The position numbers and the translations under genes are program-made. DNA of 64,000 nt from contig NZ_CP053590.1 of the NCBI RefSeq assembly GCF_013365535.1, forward strand, positions 4,640,501 through 4,704,500. The letters run 5' to 3'. A model generated the notes under the pieces. The model did no database searches. It was given only the letters and a program-made list of their open reading frames with translations, and was not told the origin of the DNA. The stretch is from Aquimarina sp. TRL1 (GTDB lineage: Bacteria; Bacteroidota; Bacteroidia; Flavobacteriales; Flavobacteriaceae). Of this stretch, positions 43,576-51,463 are shown in pieces (within the stretch, counting starts at the first letter, position 1; every line of letters starts with the position of its first letter).

Positions 43576-44298
43576 TTACAAAGGGATAAATGCAGCTACT
43601 TTATAGAAGTCATCTGCAGTTCCTGCTTCTGTTTTTAAGGTTGCTCCTGCTGATACCCTAAAAGAAATTCCTTTATCAAAGCGTAATTTTAGCGAGCCTC
43701 CCAACCATCTATAAATAAGTAGCGGGTCTCCTGATTCTTGTCTGGTGATACCAAAAGACTCATAATATGCTCCTAACACTACTCGTTTGCTTACATTAAT
43801 CCCAGGTGCTGCCCAGTTGAGCAAAAAGTCTTTTGTTTTGATATCATCATCTTCTCTTAGCGACTTGTAATACGCTATATATCCTTCAAAATCAAACAAT
43901 CCTTTATTATAGGCTACAAATAGATTAGGGACTAATCCTTCTCCTATTTTCGTTCCTTTACTATCGGAAGAAAACTTTCCATGAGAAATTCCTAATGAAG
44001 GATTTACATACAGGCTTTTATCTAATAACTTAAACCCCAAACCAACTCCGGTTTCTAATAACAAATCACTTCCTGATGCTAAATTCCCAAAAGACGGATT
44101 TGTCCAAAAAATACTATAGATGGTAATATCATAGTTTTTATTTGTTTCAAAGTTTCCGAAAAATATAGGATAAAATCCGGCTACACTGTTATGCAATATT
44201 TGTGTTGCAAAAGTTGCTTTCTTTTCCTTTTTTTCTTGTGATTGTACACTGCCAAAAGCGAGCAATACAACCCCTATCGTTAGAATGATTTTTTTCAT
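43576..44298 (-). CDS. outer-membrane beta-barrel protein, DUF6733-like
   Basis: 240 residues with signal peptide (about 1-20, GSVQSQ). The mature part alternates hydrophobic and polar residues over about ten strands ('FYPIFFGNFE', 'DITIYSIFWTNPSFGNLASG', 'LETGVGLGFKLL', 'LVPNLFVAY', 'YRWLGGSLKLRF'), as in an outer-membrane barrel. The 'GFYPIFFG...YSIFWTNPSFG' start matches what I recall as DUF6733; not certain. It lies three bases after the alpha/beta hydrolase stop, so it ends the decarboxylase-ACP-ligase run and may export or display its product. Confidence 0.65.
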   Translation of the reverse strand: MKKIILTIGVVLLAFGSVQSQEKKEKKATFATQILHNSVAGFYPIFFGNFETNKNYDITIYSIFWTNPSFGNLASGSDLLLETGVGLGFKLLDKSLYVNPSLGISHGKFSSDSKGTKIGEGLVPNLFVAYNKGLFDFEGYIAYYKSLREDDDIKTKDFLLNWAAPGINVSKRVVLGAYYESFGITRQESGDPLLIYRWLGGSLKLRFDKGISFRVSAGATLKTEAGTADDFYKVAAFIPL

Positions 44299-44301
44299 GA
44301 T

Positions 44302-45204
44302 TTAATGTGAATTCTTAAAAAATTGATGTATAAGTTTTGTTATTTTTTCACTTGCCGTTTCCAGATGTAAGTGATGCCCTCCCGGGAGCCAGTGTATATC
44401 TGCCGAATGAAATGACGCCAATCGTCCTTCGTACATTCCTGTACCAAACAACCCTTGTTTTCCTAATAATATCAGAGTCTTACTACTTATTTTTTTTATA
44501 AACAACTGTGCTTGTGACTCTGTCATTCTATAGCCTTCGGGAAGGACAATTCTAGGATCATACATCCAACGAAAACCTCCTGGTATTGTTTTTAGAGATC
44601 TTTCTACTAATATAGATGCTGCAGCTTCAGAAATAGGACCTATAACATTATCTACTCTATCCTTTACAGCTGCTTCTTTAGTTTTGAAATAAGGCACTGT
44701 TTCTTCAGAAAAACCAAACAATTTGGTTTTTTTAGCCATTTTTAATTGCTGAACTGATTTCCGAAATCCTGAAACAATATCTTCTTCTTTGATTACAAAA
44801 GGAGCTCCAAGCCCATCTATAAACACTAATTTATCAATCGTTTTAGGCATAGCTCCTGCAATAATTGAGGCAACTCCTGTTCCCATTGAATGTGCAATAA
44901 TGTTATATTTTTTCCAGCCTAGCTGATCTACTACCTTTAATACATCCATAGCATAATCCCACAGATAATAGGCGCTATCATCACTTCTGTGATCAGATAA
45001 ACCGTGACCTGCCAAATCAATGGCTACGATATACAAATCCGAAGCTAATTCTGGGGCTATCTTATCAAAAGTATTCGCATTGTCTAACCACCCATGCAGT
45101 GCTAATACGGGGATTCCGTTTTCATTTCCCCAGATTTTGGCAGCTATTGAAAATGTTCCTATCCGGATCTTTTTTTCGATACAATCTGCTACTTCCATAA
45201 TCAA
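44302..45204 (-). CDS. alpha/beta hydrolase of the ACP-ligase module
   Basis: 300 residues. Oxyanion-side motif 'ALHGWLDNANTFD', nucleophile S106 in AHSMGTG, and a late histidine in PGGHHLHLE. No signal peptide. Its ATG overlaps the ligase stop by four bases, so the two are coupled. In exosortase-A-associated clusters similar hydrolases accompany an acyl ligase and a PLP decarboxylase, and in carrier-protein pathways such enzymes release or transfer the bound group. That role is inferred from context. Confidence 0.85.
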   Translation of the reverse strand: MIMEVADCIEKKIRIGTFSIAAKIWGNENGIPVLALHGWLDNANTFDKIAPELASDLYIVAIDLAGHGLSDHRSDDSAYYLWDYAMDVLKVVDQLGWKKYNIIAHSMGTGVASIIAGAMPKTIDKLVFIDGLGAPFVIKEEDIVSGFRKSVQQLKMAKKTKLFGFSEETVPYFKTKEAAVKDRVDNVIGPISEAAASILVERSLKTIPGGFRWMYDPRIVLPEGYRMTESQAQLFIKKISSKTLILLGKQGLFGTGMYEGRLASFHSADIHWLPGGHHLHLETASEKITKLIHQFFKNSH

Positions 45205-46775
45205 GCTTTTACATTATTTTTCACGTCTTCTAATGCTTGATTTTTTAATTTTATAACATCAAATTTTCCATTTGGAGTCTTAGGCATCGAAGTGATAATG
45301 CTGACATACTCAGGGACTTTATAAGCTTCCAGATCTTGTTTGCACAATGCTATAATGGTTTCCTTAGAAAGTTGTTTTCCTTCTTCTAATACAACAAAAG
45401 CAAACAATACTTCTCCATAATCTTCATCAGGTACTCCTGTAACTAATACCGAATTTATTTCAGGAATATTACTTATGTAGTCTTCTACTTCTTTTGGACT
45501 TACTTTTATTCCTCTGGATTTAATCATATGATCCATTCTCCCCTTGAAATAAAGATATCCGTCTTCATCTAATGAACAATAGTCACCTGTATACAACACC
45601 TTTTCTCCTGGGAAAAGCCCTTCTTTCAGTTTTTCTGCTGTTTTTTCAGGTTTATTCCAATATCCTCTCATGACTGTAGCTCCACGGATAACCAACTGAC
45701 CTATTTGGTTTGGTTCTTTAATAACGAACCCATCGTCATCGACTAACCATAACTCTGTATTAGGGATTGCAATTCCTACACTATTTGGTTTTTTATCGAT
45801 ATCCTCAGGTGGGAGATAGGTGCATCGTTTACATTCTGTAAGTCCATACATTGAGAATATTTTTGCTTGGGAAAATAAGTTTTTAACCATTCCGATATTC
45901 GTCTCTGTTAATGCTGCTCCTGTATTGGTTACGGCTCTGACACTGGACAGATCTAATTTTGACTTTTTGTTTTGTTCATGTAATAACATAACCATCGTTG
46001 GTACTGCGGGTAAAATTGTTACCTGATGTGCTATTATACTCTTCAATAAGAAAATAGGCCAAGTGAATTCTTTTTCTAACACTAATGTCGCTCCTGTAGA
46101 AATACACATAATCATCTGATACAGTCCGTAATCAAATGATAAAGGCAACGCACATAGCACTTTATCTTCTACCGTGTATCCCAAATATGCATTGAGAGAA
46201 TTTGTTGCTGTTACCATATTTTCATGGGTAAGCATTACTCCTTTGGGTTCTCCTGTTGATCCTGATGTATAAATGATTGCAGACAGGTCAATACTTATCG
46301 TATCTACAGGAGAAAGCTCATATTCTTTATCTGCCAGAACAGTCTCCATATTAGCATAGAGATTTTCTTTATAAGTTTTTGTCTCATCTACCATAATCAC
46401 CTTAAATAATGGAGTGCTTTCTAACATCTCTTTGTTTTGAGCTACCACTTCTTTATTGGTTATTAAAACTGTAGCCCCCGAATCTTGTAAAATGTATTCT
46501 ATTTTCTCGGGCTTTAACTCCATTCCTACCGGAATAACCACAGCTCCTGCTTTTAGTATTGCCCAGAAAGAGGTTACAGTATACACTGTATTTCCTAATA
46601 AAATCACGACTCTATCTCCTCTTTTAACACCTGCTTTCTGCAGGTAAGCTGCTATCTGATCAGACTGTGTATTAATATCGTTAAATGTATATTCTTTTTT
46701 TGCCATTGTCACAGCTACTTTAGCCGGATGACTCTGCGCGTTTTCTTTTAGAAAATTATGAAGTAATGGTCTCAT
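45201..46775 (-). CDS. AMP-forming acyl (or aminoacyl) ligase
   Basis: 524 residues, ANL superfamily. The phosphate loop is YTSGSTGEPKGV (T170-K178), with 'MYGLTECKR' for A5, 'YTGDYCSLDEDGYLYFKGRMD' (A7-A8) and the C-terminal lysine in PNGKFDVIKL. Such enzymes adenylate a carboxylic acid and pass it to CoA or a carrier protein. Because a free-standing acyl carrier protein lies just upstream and a PLP decarboxylase before it, loading of an amino acid on the carrier is likely, but the substrate pocket cannot be read by eye. 300 bases follow the carrier-protein gene. Confidence 0.85.
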   Translation of the reverse strand: MRPLLHNFLKENAQSHPAKVAVTMAKKEYTFNDINTQSDQIAAYLQKAGVKRGDRVVILLGNTVYTVTSFWAILKAGAVVIPVGMELKPEKIEYILQDSGATVLITNKEVVAQNKEMLESTPLFKVIMVDETKTYKENLYANMETVLADKEYELSPVDTISIDLSAIIYTSGSTGEPKGVMLTHENMVTATNSLNAYLGYTVEDKVLCALPLSFDYGLYQMIMCISTGATLVLEKEFTWPIFLLKSIIAHQVTILPAVPTMVMLLHEQNKKSKLDLSSVRAVTNTGAALTETNIGMVKNLFSQAKIFSMYGLTECKRCTYLPPEDIDKKPNSVGIAIPNTELWLVDDDGFVIKEPNQIGQLVIRGATVMRGYWNKPEKTAEKLKEGLFPGEKVLYTGDYCSLDEDGYLYFKGRMDHMIKSRGIKVSPKEVEDYISNIPEINSVLVTGVPDEDYGEVLFAFVVLEEGKQLSKETIIALCKQDLEAYKVPEYVSIITSMPKTPNGKFDVIKLKNQALEDVKNNVKA

Positions 46776-46956
46776 TTTTTTATTTTTTATGTAATTATTA
46801 AATGATTTTCCTCTTCTTTTTTTACGATTTTTTATGCATAGGTACGCTGGGCAGTTTATCTGGATAATTGCCTGTTATCGTCTAAAAAAGTAAATGAAGA
46901 GCTCTGTTTTTTTTAGGGAATAGAGACCGAAAGAAAGCTTCCCGGTCAATTGATTA

Positions 46957-46995
46957 TTTGAGAGGCATCAACGTAGCTATTGACGCCTTCTCAAA
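46957..46995. repeat. long imperfect hairpin between ACP and ligase genes
   Basis: TTTGAGAGGCATCAA (46957-46971) pairs with TTGACGCCTTCTCAAA (46980-46995) with one mismatch and one bulge. No T-run follows, so it is not a typical terminator. It sits in the 300-base gap within the module and could act as a processing or attenuation site. Confidence 0.4.
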
Positions 46996-47075
46996 CTCTC
47001 AGCAAATTTCTATTGATCAATATCTTTTATGAACAGAAAACATAAAATTCGTAAAATTTGCTATGTTTAGATTTT

Positions 47076-47339
47076 TTATGAAGCTAATACACCTAACTCA
47101 GACTGTACATAGTCATATATACTCTGTAATGTATTAAAATGTCTGGCTTCTATTGTATCTGCATTGACTTCAAAACCTTCTATATTATCTTCTAAATAGG
47201 TTAGAAAAAACATAGAAGAAAGGGAATCTATCCCTAAATCATTTTTTAAATGAGATTCTAATTGGATTTGTTCTTTTGTAAGATTCGCAATACTATCTAC
47301 TAATCCGTCTTTTATCGTTTCTAAAATTGCTGTTTTCAT
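47076..47339 (-). CDS. acyl carrier protein
   Basis: 87 residues, four-helix carrier fold. The phosphopantetheine attachment serine is S39 in LGIDSLSSM, after the usual 'LKNDLGIDSL' helix. It is not the housekeeping fatty-acid ACP by context: it lies between a PLP decarboxylase and an AMP ligase. A phosphopantetheinyl transferase would be needed from elsewhere. Confidence 0.9.
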   Translation of the reverse strand: MKTAILETIKDGLVDSIANLTKEQIQLESHLKNDLGIDSLSSMFFLTYLEDNIEGFEVNADTIEARHFNTLQSIYDYVQSELGVLAS

Positions 47340-47374
47340 GTCTTTTTCTTTTTTATTTTTTATGTTTTGGCACC

Positions 47375-47462
47375 TCTAAAGGACGTAATACCCTGAGGCT
47401 TGCCTTGAAATTTATTTTTTCCCGGCTAATGCCTCATGGGGTTACCCCGAGGTAGTTTACTG
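47375..47462 (-). repeat. dispersed intergenic repeat, copy D
   Basis: On the minus strand it begins CAGTAAACTACCTCGGGG, overlapping the final codon and stop of the decarboxylase gene, folds as CCTCGGGG / CCCCATGAGG (eight pairs with one bulge), and continues to AAATTTCAAGGCAAGCCTCAG and TCCTTTAG. It matches copy B at the start and copy C at the end. Confidence 0.6.
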
Positions 47463-48728
47463 TAATACTACTTCTTTTGAAAAATCTACTTCCACTTGTT
47501 GACTTATAATACTTGCAGAAGTATCTCTTTTTCTTATCAGGTGTACCTTATCCTGATACACTAATACTTCTGCCGGAAATCCGTGGCTATGGAAAAGCCC
47601 TGGGGAAGAACTTGGTCCATATGCTCCAGAACCTGATATGACCAATACATCTCCTTCTCTGGTTTCTTTTAGCATCATATTTCTACCGATAATATCATCA
47701 GGGCTACAAAGTGGTCCCGCTACTTGATATTCCTTTGTTTTTTCGCTGTCTGAACTAATATTTTCCATTGGGAAATTTCTTTTCACCACTCTTCCTGCTC
47801 CTGCAGAGGCAGAATGACAATTCGTCCCTCCATCTGTTACTACAAATGTTTTTCCGTGATTTACTTTAATATTGTTCACTGTAACTCCAAAATAGCCTGC
47901 AGTACCTATGATAAATCTCCCAGACTCCATAATGATTCTGGTATTTGGATATTTTTTATGAAAATCACTAAATAAAGGAACCATCAAACTTCTGAATTCA
48001 TCTATATCTAATGCTACCTGATTCGGGAAATAAGGGATTCCCATTCCTCCTCCAACATCTACCATAGAAAACGTTACCTGGTATTTTTCACTTATTTGTT
48101 CGTATAATCCTAAAATGTATTTTGAATTTTCATATACTGACTGGGCATCCAGGATATTAGTACCGTTGTAAACATGGATTCCTTTTATATGAACATGAGG
48201 AACTTTTAGATACGATCCGAAATTTTTTACTGCATGTTTTTCGTCTATCCCAAATTGAGTAGGTCTTCCTCCCATTTTCCACGGAGAACCTTTTGCTGAA
48301 AAATCAGGGTTTATTCGAATTGCTACCTCTACCACTTTCCCTGCTGCTTCTGCAAACTTAGAAACTCTATATAATTCAGTTTCCGATTCTATAACGATCG
48401 CAAAAACTCCTAGTTCAATTGCTCGTTTCAACTCATAATCCTTTTTACAAGGTCCCAGATATACAATATCCTGAGGAGTTGATCCTGCTTTTAATGCTAT
48501 TTCCATCTCAGTTACCGAGCATACTTCTGTACAGGCTCCTTCTGATCTCAACAACTTGACTAAAGACACATTTGGGTTTACTTTTAGCGCATAAAAAACA
48601 TCGACGCAGTCTGGAAGTGCATTGACTAAATTATGATAGTTATGTACTAGCTGCTCTCCATCATATACATAAGAAGGGGTTCCATGAGCTTCTACAGCTT
48701 TTAAAATTTTTGATTTGTGTGTTTGCAT
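47457..48728 (-). CDS. type III PLP-dependent decarboxylase (DAP/ornithine decarboxylase fold)
   Basis: 423 residues. N-terminal alanine-racemase-like barrel with the Schiff-base lysine K49 in FYALKVNPN, a glycine loop in 'VDVGGGMGIPY', and the C-terminal domain with a Cys in GPLCSPDDIIGR and 'SGSGAYGPSSSPGLFHSHG'. It resembles diaminopimelate decarboxylase, but its neighbours point to the BtrK-like or exosortase-associated branch, where the substrate is an amino acid bound to a carrier protein. The last codon and stop fall in a dispersed repeat. First gene of the module. Confidence 0.85.
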   Translation of the reverse strand: MQTHKSKILKAVEAHGTPSYVYDGEQLVHNYHNLVNALPDCVDVFYALKVNPNVSLVKLLRSEGACTEVCSVTEMEIALKAGSTPQDIVYLGPCKKDYELKRAIELGVFAIVIESETELYRVSKFAEAAGKVVEVAIRINPDFSAKGSPWKMGGRPTQFGIDEKHAVKNFGSYLKVPHVHIKGIHVYNGTNILDAQSVYENSKYILGLYEQISEKYQVTFSMVDVGGGMGIPYFPNQVALDIDEFRSLMVPLFSDFHKKYPNTRIIMESGRFIIGTAGYFGVTVNNIKVNHGKTFVVTDGGTNCHSASAGAGRVVKRNFPMENISSDSEKTKEYQVAGPLCSPDDIIGRNMMLKETREGDVLVISGSGAYGPSSSPGLFHSHGFPAEVLVYQDKVHLIRKRDTSASIISQQVEVDFSKEVVLQ

Positions 48729-49134
48729 GATTTTGTTTTTTAATTTTTCTTTTTCATTTCTTTATGACCAGATGAATACTCGCCATACAGAGTATATCAG
48801 CTGTCTTTTCATAAAGAAGCAGGTTCATAAATGTTATTATTTTAATGATGGTATTTATTGAATTGTTTTCTGTGAATACTCCATAGTATACCCTATCCTA
48901 GTTATTTAAAACCGGATAAATAAAACACTTCATGTTAATTATGTATATGGGGTATTCTTCTTAATAGATGATGGTTTTCACTTCGAAGGAATTTTATAAG
49001 AAGTTATTCAAAGGTAAAACATACATGGACAACTATTATATTCGAAAACGTTAGTTTTTAGTTAAAAACCTATTCATTAACAATACTTTATGAACTTTCA
49101 ATTATGATTATTTATTTGAGTGAGTGTTTTGATC
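48729..49134. other. gene-free spacer, 406 bases
   Basis: This is the upstream region of the decarboxylase module. A full -7 match on the minus strand, TACCTTTG (49009-49016 reversed), lies about 280 bases before the decarboxylase ATG, but the -33 position is not convincing. No open frame, tRNA or terminator hairpin was seen. Confidence 0.35.
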
Positions 49135-49680
49135 TTATTTATCGGCATTAAACATATCGTATTGAATAAGCCAGTTTCCATTTACTTTTTTCCATAAAAT
49201 AATGTAAGAACCTTCAAAAATGTGCTCTTTTTTACTATTTACATATCCAAGCATATGGCAGCGCTGAAATGCTACATCCATTTCTCCATAAAATTCTAAC
49301 TCATCCTGAAAAAATTCTACTCTATCAACTCCCTTTACACTTTCTGTAAATTCTCTTTCTATTTCAGCTCTTCCCAGTCTAGGCTTCACTCCTGGTTTCA
49401 TAAAAACAGATCCTTCTACGGTATATTCTTCAGAAATTCCTTTTGGATCTTTATTTTTCCATTTCGTTTCGAAACGACGATCTGCTATATCAATAAGCTT
49501 TGCATTTTTTAATAGATCTGCTTTACTGACTGTTTTTGTTCCAAAATAGCTGACTACAGAGCTCTTATACTCTATCTTTATTGTTTTTGATTTTTCATAT
49601 GTAGTAAAAGAAACTACAGTTGTAACGGCTATCAGAACGATCGCTACTGCCATTACAAGTTTAAAATTTACTGTTTTCAT
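49135..49680 (-). CDS. secreted SnoaL/DUF4440-like (NTF2-fold) protein
   Basis: 181 residues with an N-terminal hydrophobic signal or anchor (about 7-26). The remainder fits the NTF2-like fold of SnoaL/DUF4440 proteins: a helix 'LIDIADRRFETKWKNKDPKGI', 'YTVEGSVFMKPGVKPRLGRAEIE', split over 75-105, and a final strand 'GNWLIQYDMFNADK'. Members are isomerase-like or simple binding proteins. Alone, 400 bases from the decarboxylase module. Function unknown. Confidence 0.7.
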   Translation of the reverse strand: MKTVNFKLVMAVAIVLIAVTTVVSFTTYEKSKTIKIEYKSSVVSYFGTKTVSKADLLKNAKLIDIADRRFETKWKNKDPKGISEEYTVEGSVFMKPGVKPRLGRAEIEREFTESVKGVDRVEFFQDELEFYGEMDVAFQRCHMLGYVNSKKEHIFEGSYIILWKKVNGNWLIQYDMFNADK

Positions 49681-50371
49681 AACTTGATTATAATTTTAGT
49701 TAAACATTTTAGATGATGGATCTCAACAATGCTGAGTGTCATTAATAGATGTATGGCTACCTTATATAATATGCTACTAGATTATATAGATACTCTACTA
49801 ATGCTCCTGTTCTTAATTGAAGGTGCAATGAGAACAGTATTGTATAGTTGATCCAGAAAGAATACTTCATTTGAAGTTTCTCCTGTGGTTATTATTGATA
49901 AAAAATTGGTGGTTTTTTAATTTCTGATCGAAATCACAGTAAGAAATAGGTTAAATGAGTAAATTTCATATTTGCTGAGTTTTTTAATTAATAAATTTGT
50001 GTGATATGGTTGGTACAATATTAATTCACTATCATCAGCTTCACTTTAAGGGATCTAACAGATTATATTGTTATTTTTTTGTATAAATAAGAGGTTTTGA
50101 TATTTACTCCGCAAAAAAATTACTTAATAACTATATTTAATAGTGTGGTTATTCCATATTTTATTTGTTTTATAATCTAATAGAATAAAATTTATCTATA
50201 TTTTAACTATTAATTGCTTTTTTTATAATGTTTTCATAAAACTTCTTTTTGGCATCTACACTATATACCAATAGGAAATAGCCTTTATTTTCTGTAGAAT
50301 TATCTTCTACTCTTAAACATAGATAATTTACCTAAGCTACAGTTGTTATGTTTGTTTCTATATAGCGACTA
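49681..50371. other. gene-free spacer, 691 bases
   Basis: Very AT-rich sequence between divergent genes. A full TATGTTTG box (50347-50354) lies 18 bases before the next gene and may be its -7 element, though no -33 box is seen. A 32-codon plus-strand frame (49753-49851) was considered and rejected. I see no tRNA or strong hairpin. Confidence 0.4.
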
Positions 50372-50893
50372 ATGGATAAAACCAAAGTGCTTATGAAAAA
50401 TCTGTTGTTTTTATTTCTTTCTCTTATGTTACTTACTGTTCATTCGCAAGACATGACCAATGAAAAATTACTGGAAATTATAAAAGCACATACGGATACG
50501 GTTCATGGATCTACGGGAAATTGGCAATTCAAATATCAGAATGTAATGATGATATGTATTACGGATATTAATAGCAATCGTTTGCGTTTTATGAGTCCTA
50601 TTACTGAGTCATCTCAACTAAATAAAGAGTTATTATTAGATGCCATGACTGCAAATTTTCATTCTGCGCTGGATGTCAGATATGCTATTTCGAATGGAAT
50701 TGTATGGTCTATATACATTCATCCATTAAGAGAAACCAATACACAACTTTTAGTAAGTGCTATAGATCAGGTCTATCAGGCAGCTGTGACTTTTGGGACT
50801 ACATTTTCCAGCACTCGCTTTTTATTCGGAGGAAAAAGTATTCTTAAAAAAAATGCTCCATCTCAAAAGCAGCCACACATCAATCGATTGTAA
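50372..50893 (+). CDS. hypothetical secreted protein, possibly YbjN/T3SS-chaperone-like fold
   Basis: 173 residues with signal peptide (MKNLLFLFLSLMLLTVHSQD from the second Met, codon 8). The body alternates helix and strand: 'LLEIIKAHTDTVHGSTGNWQF', split, 'NVMMICITDINSNRLRFMSPI', 'LLDAMTANFHSALDVRYAI', 'IVWSIYIHPL', 'LVSAIDQVYQAAVTFGTTFSS'. That alternation resembles YbjN or type III chaperone-like folds; I am not sure. Its 3' end overlaps the convergent acyltransferase gene by 14 bases. Confidence 0.65.
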   Translation: MDKTKVLMKNLLFLFLSLMLLTVHSQDMTNEKLLEIIKAHTDTVHGSTGNWQFKYQNVMMICITDINSNRLRFMSPITESSQLNKELLLDAMTANFHSALDVRYAISNGIVWSIYIHPLRETNTQLLVSAIDQVYQAAVTFGTTFSSTRFLFGGKSILKKNAPSQKQPHINRL

Positions 50894-51434
50894 AACTATA
50901 TTCAGGAACTTTCCCCTTGACACCATCAAAAAATTGATACATATACGCTAAATCACTTTCTATATCATCAGTTGGATAAAAAGGTGCTGATATTACATTT
51001 TGTTTTTTTCCAAAATCAAAAGTAACCATGATAATCGGTATCTGAGCCTTCTGAGCGATGTAATAGAAACCCGTTTTCCATGAAGACACTTTTTTTCTGG
51101 TTCCTTCTGGGGCTAATGCGATTCTAAGTTCTTTTCTCTTTGCAAACTCCTCTGCAATGAGTTCTACCTTATTCTGTCCACGGGTTCGATCAATAGGAAT
51201 CCCTCCTACTTTCTTAAAATACCATCCAAAAGGCCATCTAAATAGTTCTTTTTTTCCTATAAAACTAATTTTGATTCCTGCTATTTTTCGAACTAACAAA
51301 CCGATATAAAAGTCATGCCAACTAGTATGTGGCACAACAATTATTATACATTTTTTGATCGTATCTTCCTTAAAAGAACCTATCATTTTCCATTTCATCA
51401 AACGATAGTAAATAAAAGATGATAGGGTTTTCAT
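50880..51434 (-). CDS. PlsC-like lysophospholipid acyltransferase
   Basis: 184 residues. The acyltransferase box HX4D is H-T-S-W-H-D (VVPHTSWHDFYIGLL), followed by 'GIPIDR' and 'LAPEGTRKK'. These are the standard motifs I, II and III of the PlsC family. It is shorter than PlsC of Escherichia coli. It is the last gene of a minus-strand run after the KdsB-KdnB fusion, 29 bases away, so a lipid or lipopolysaccharide acyl acceptor is plausible. Confidence 0.85.
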   Translation of the reverse strand: MKTLSSFIYYRLMKWKMIGSFKEDTIKKCIIIVVPHTSWHDFYIGLLVRKIAGIKISFIGKKELFRWPFGWYFKKVGGIPIDRTRGQNKVELIAEEFAKRKELRIALAPEGTRKKVSSWKTGFYYIAQKAQIPIIMVTFDFGKKQNVISAPFYPTDDIESDLAYMYQFFDGVKGKVPEYSFTID

Positions 51435-51463
51435 ATTTTTTTCAATAAGTACGTAGTTGTGCT

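Noticed and set aside
49753-49851. A 32-codon plus-strand frame with a hydrophobic translation, resembling a small membrane peptide
   Set aside because: Unlike the 39.6 kb locus it has no promoter box, terminator or hairpin around it, and no basic tail.
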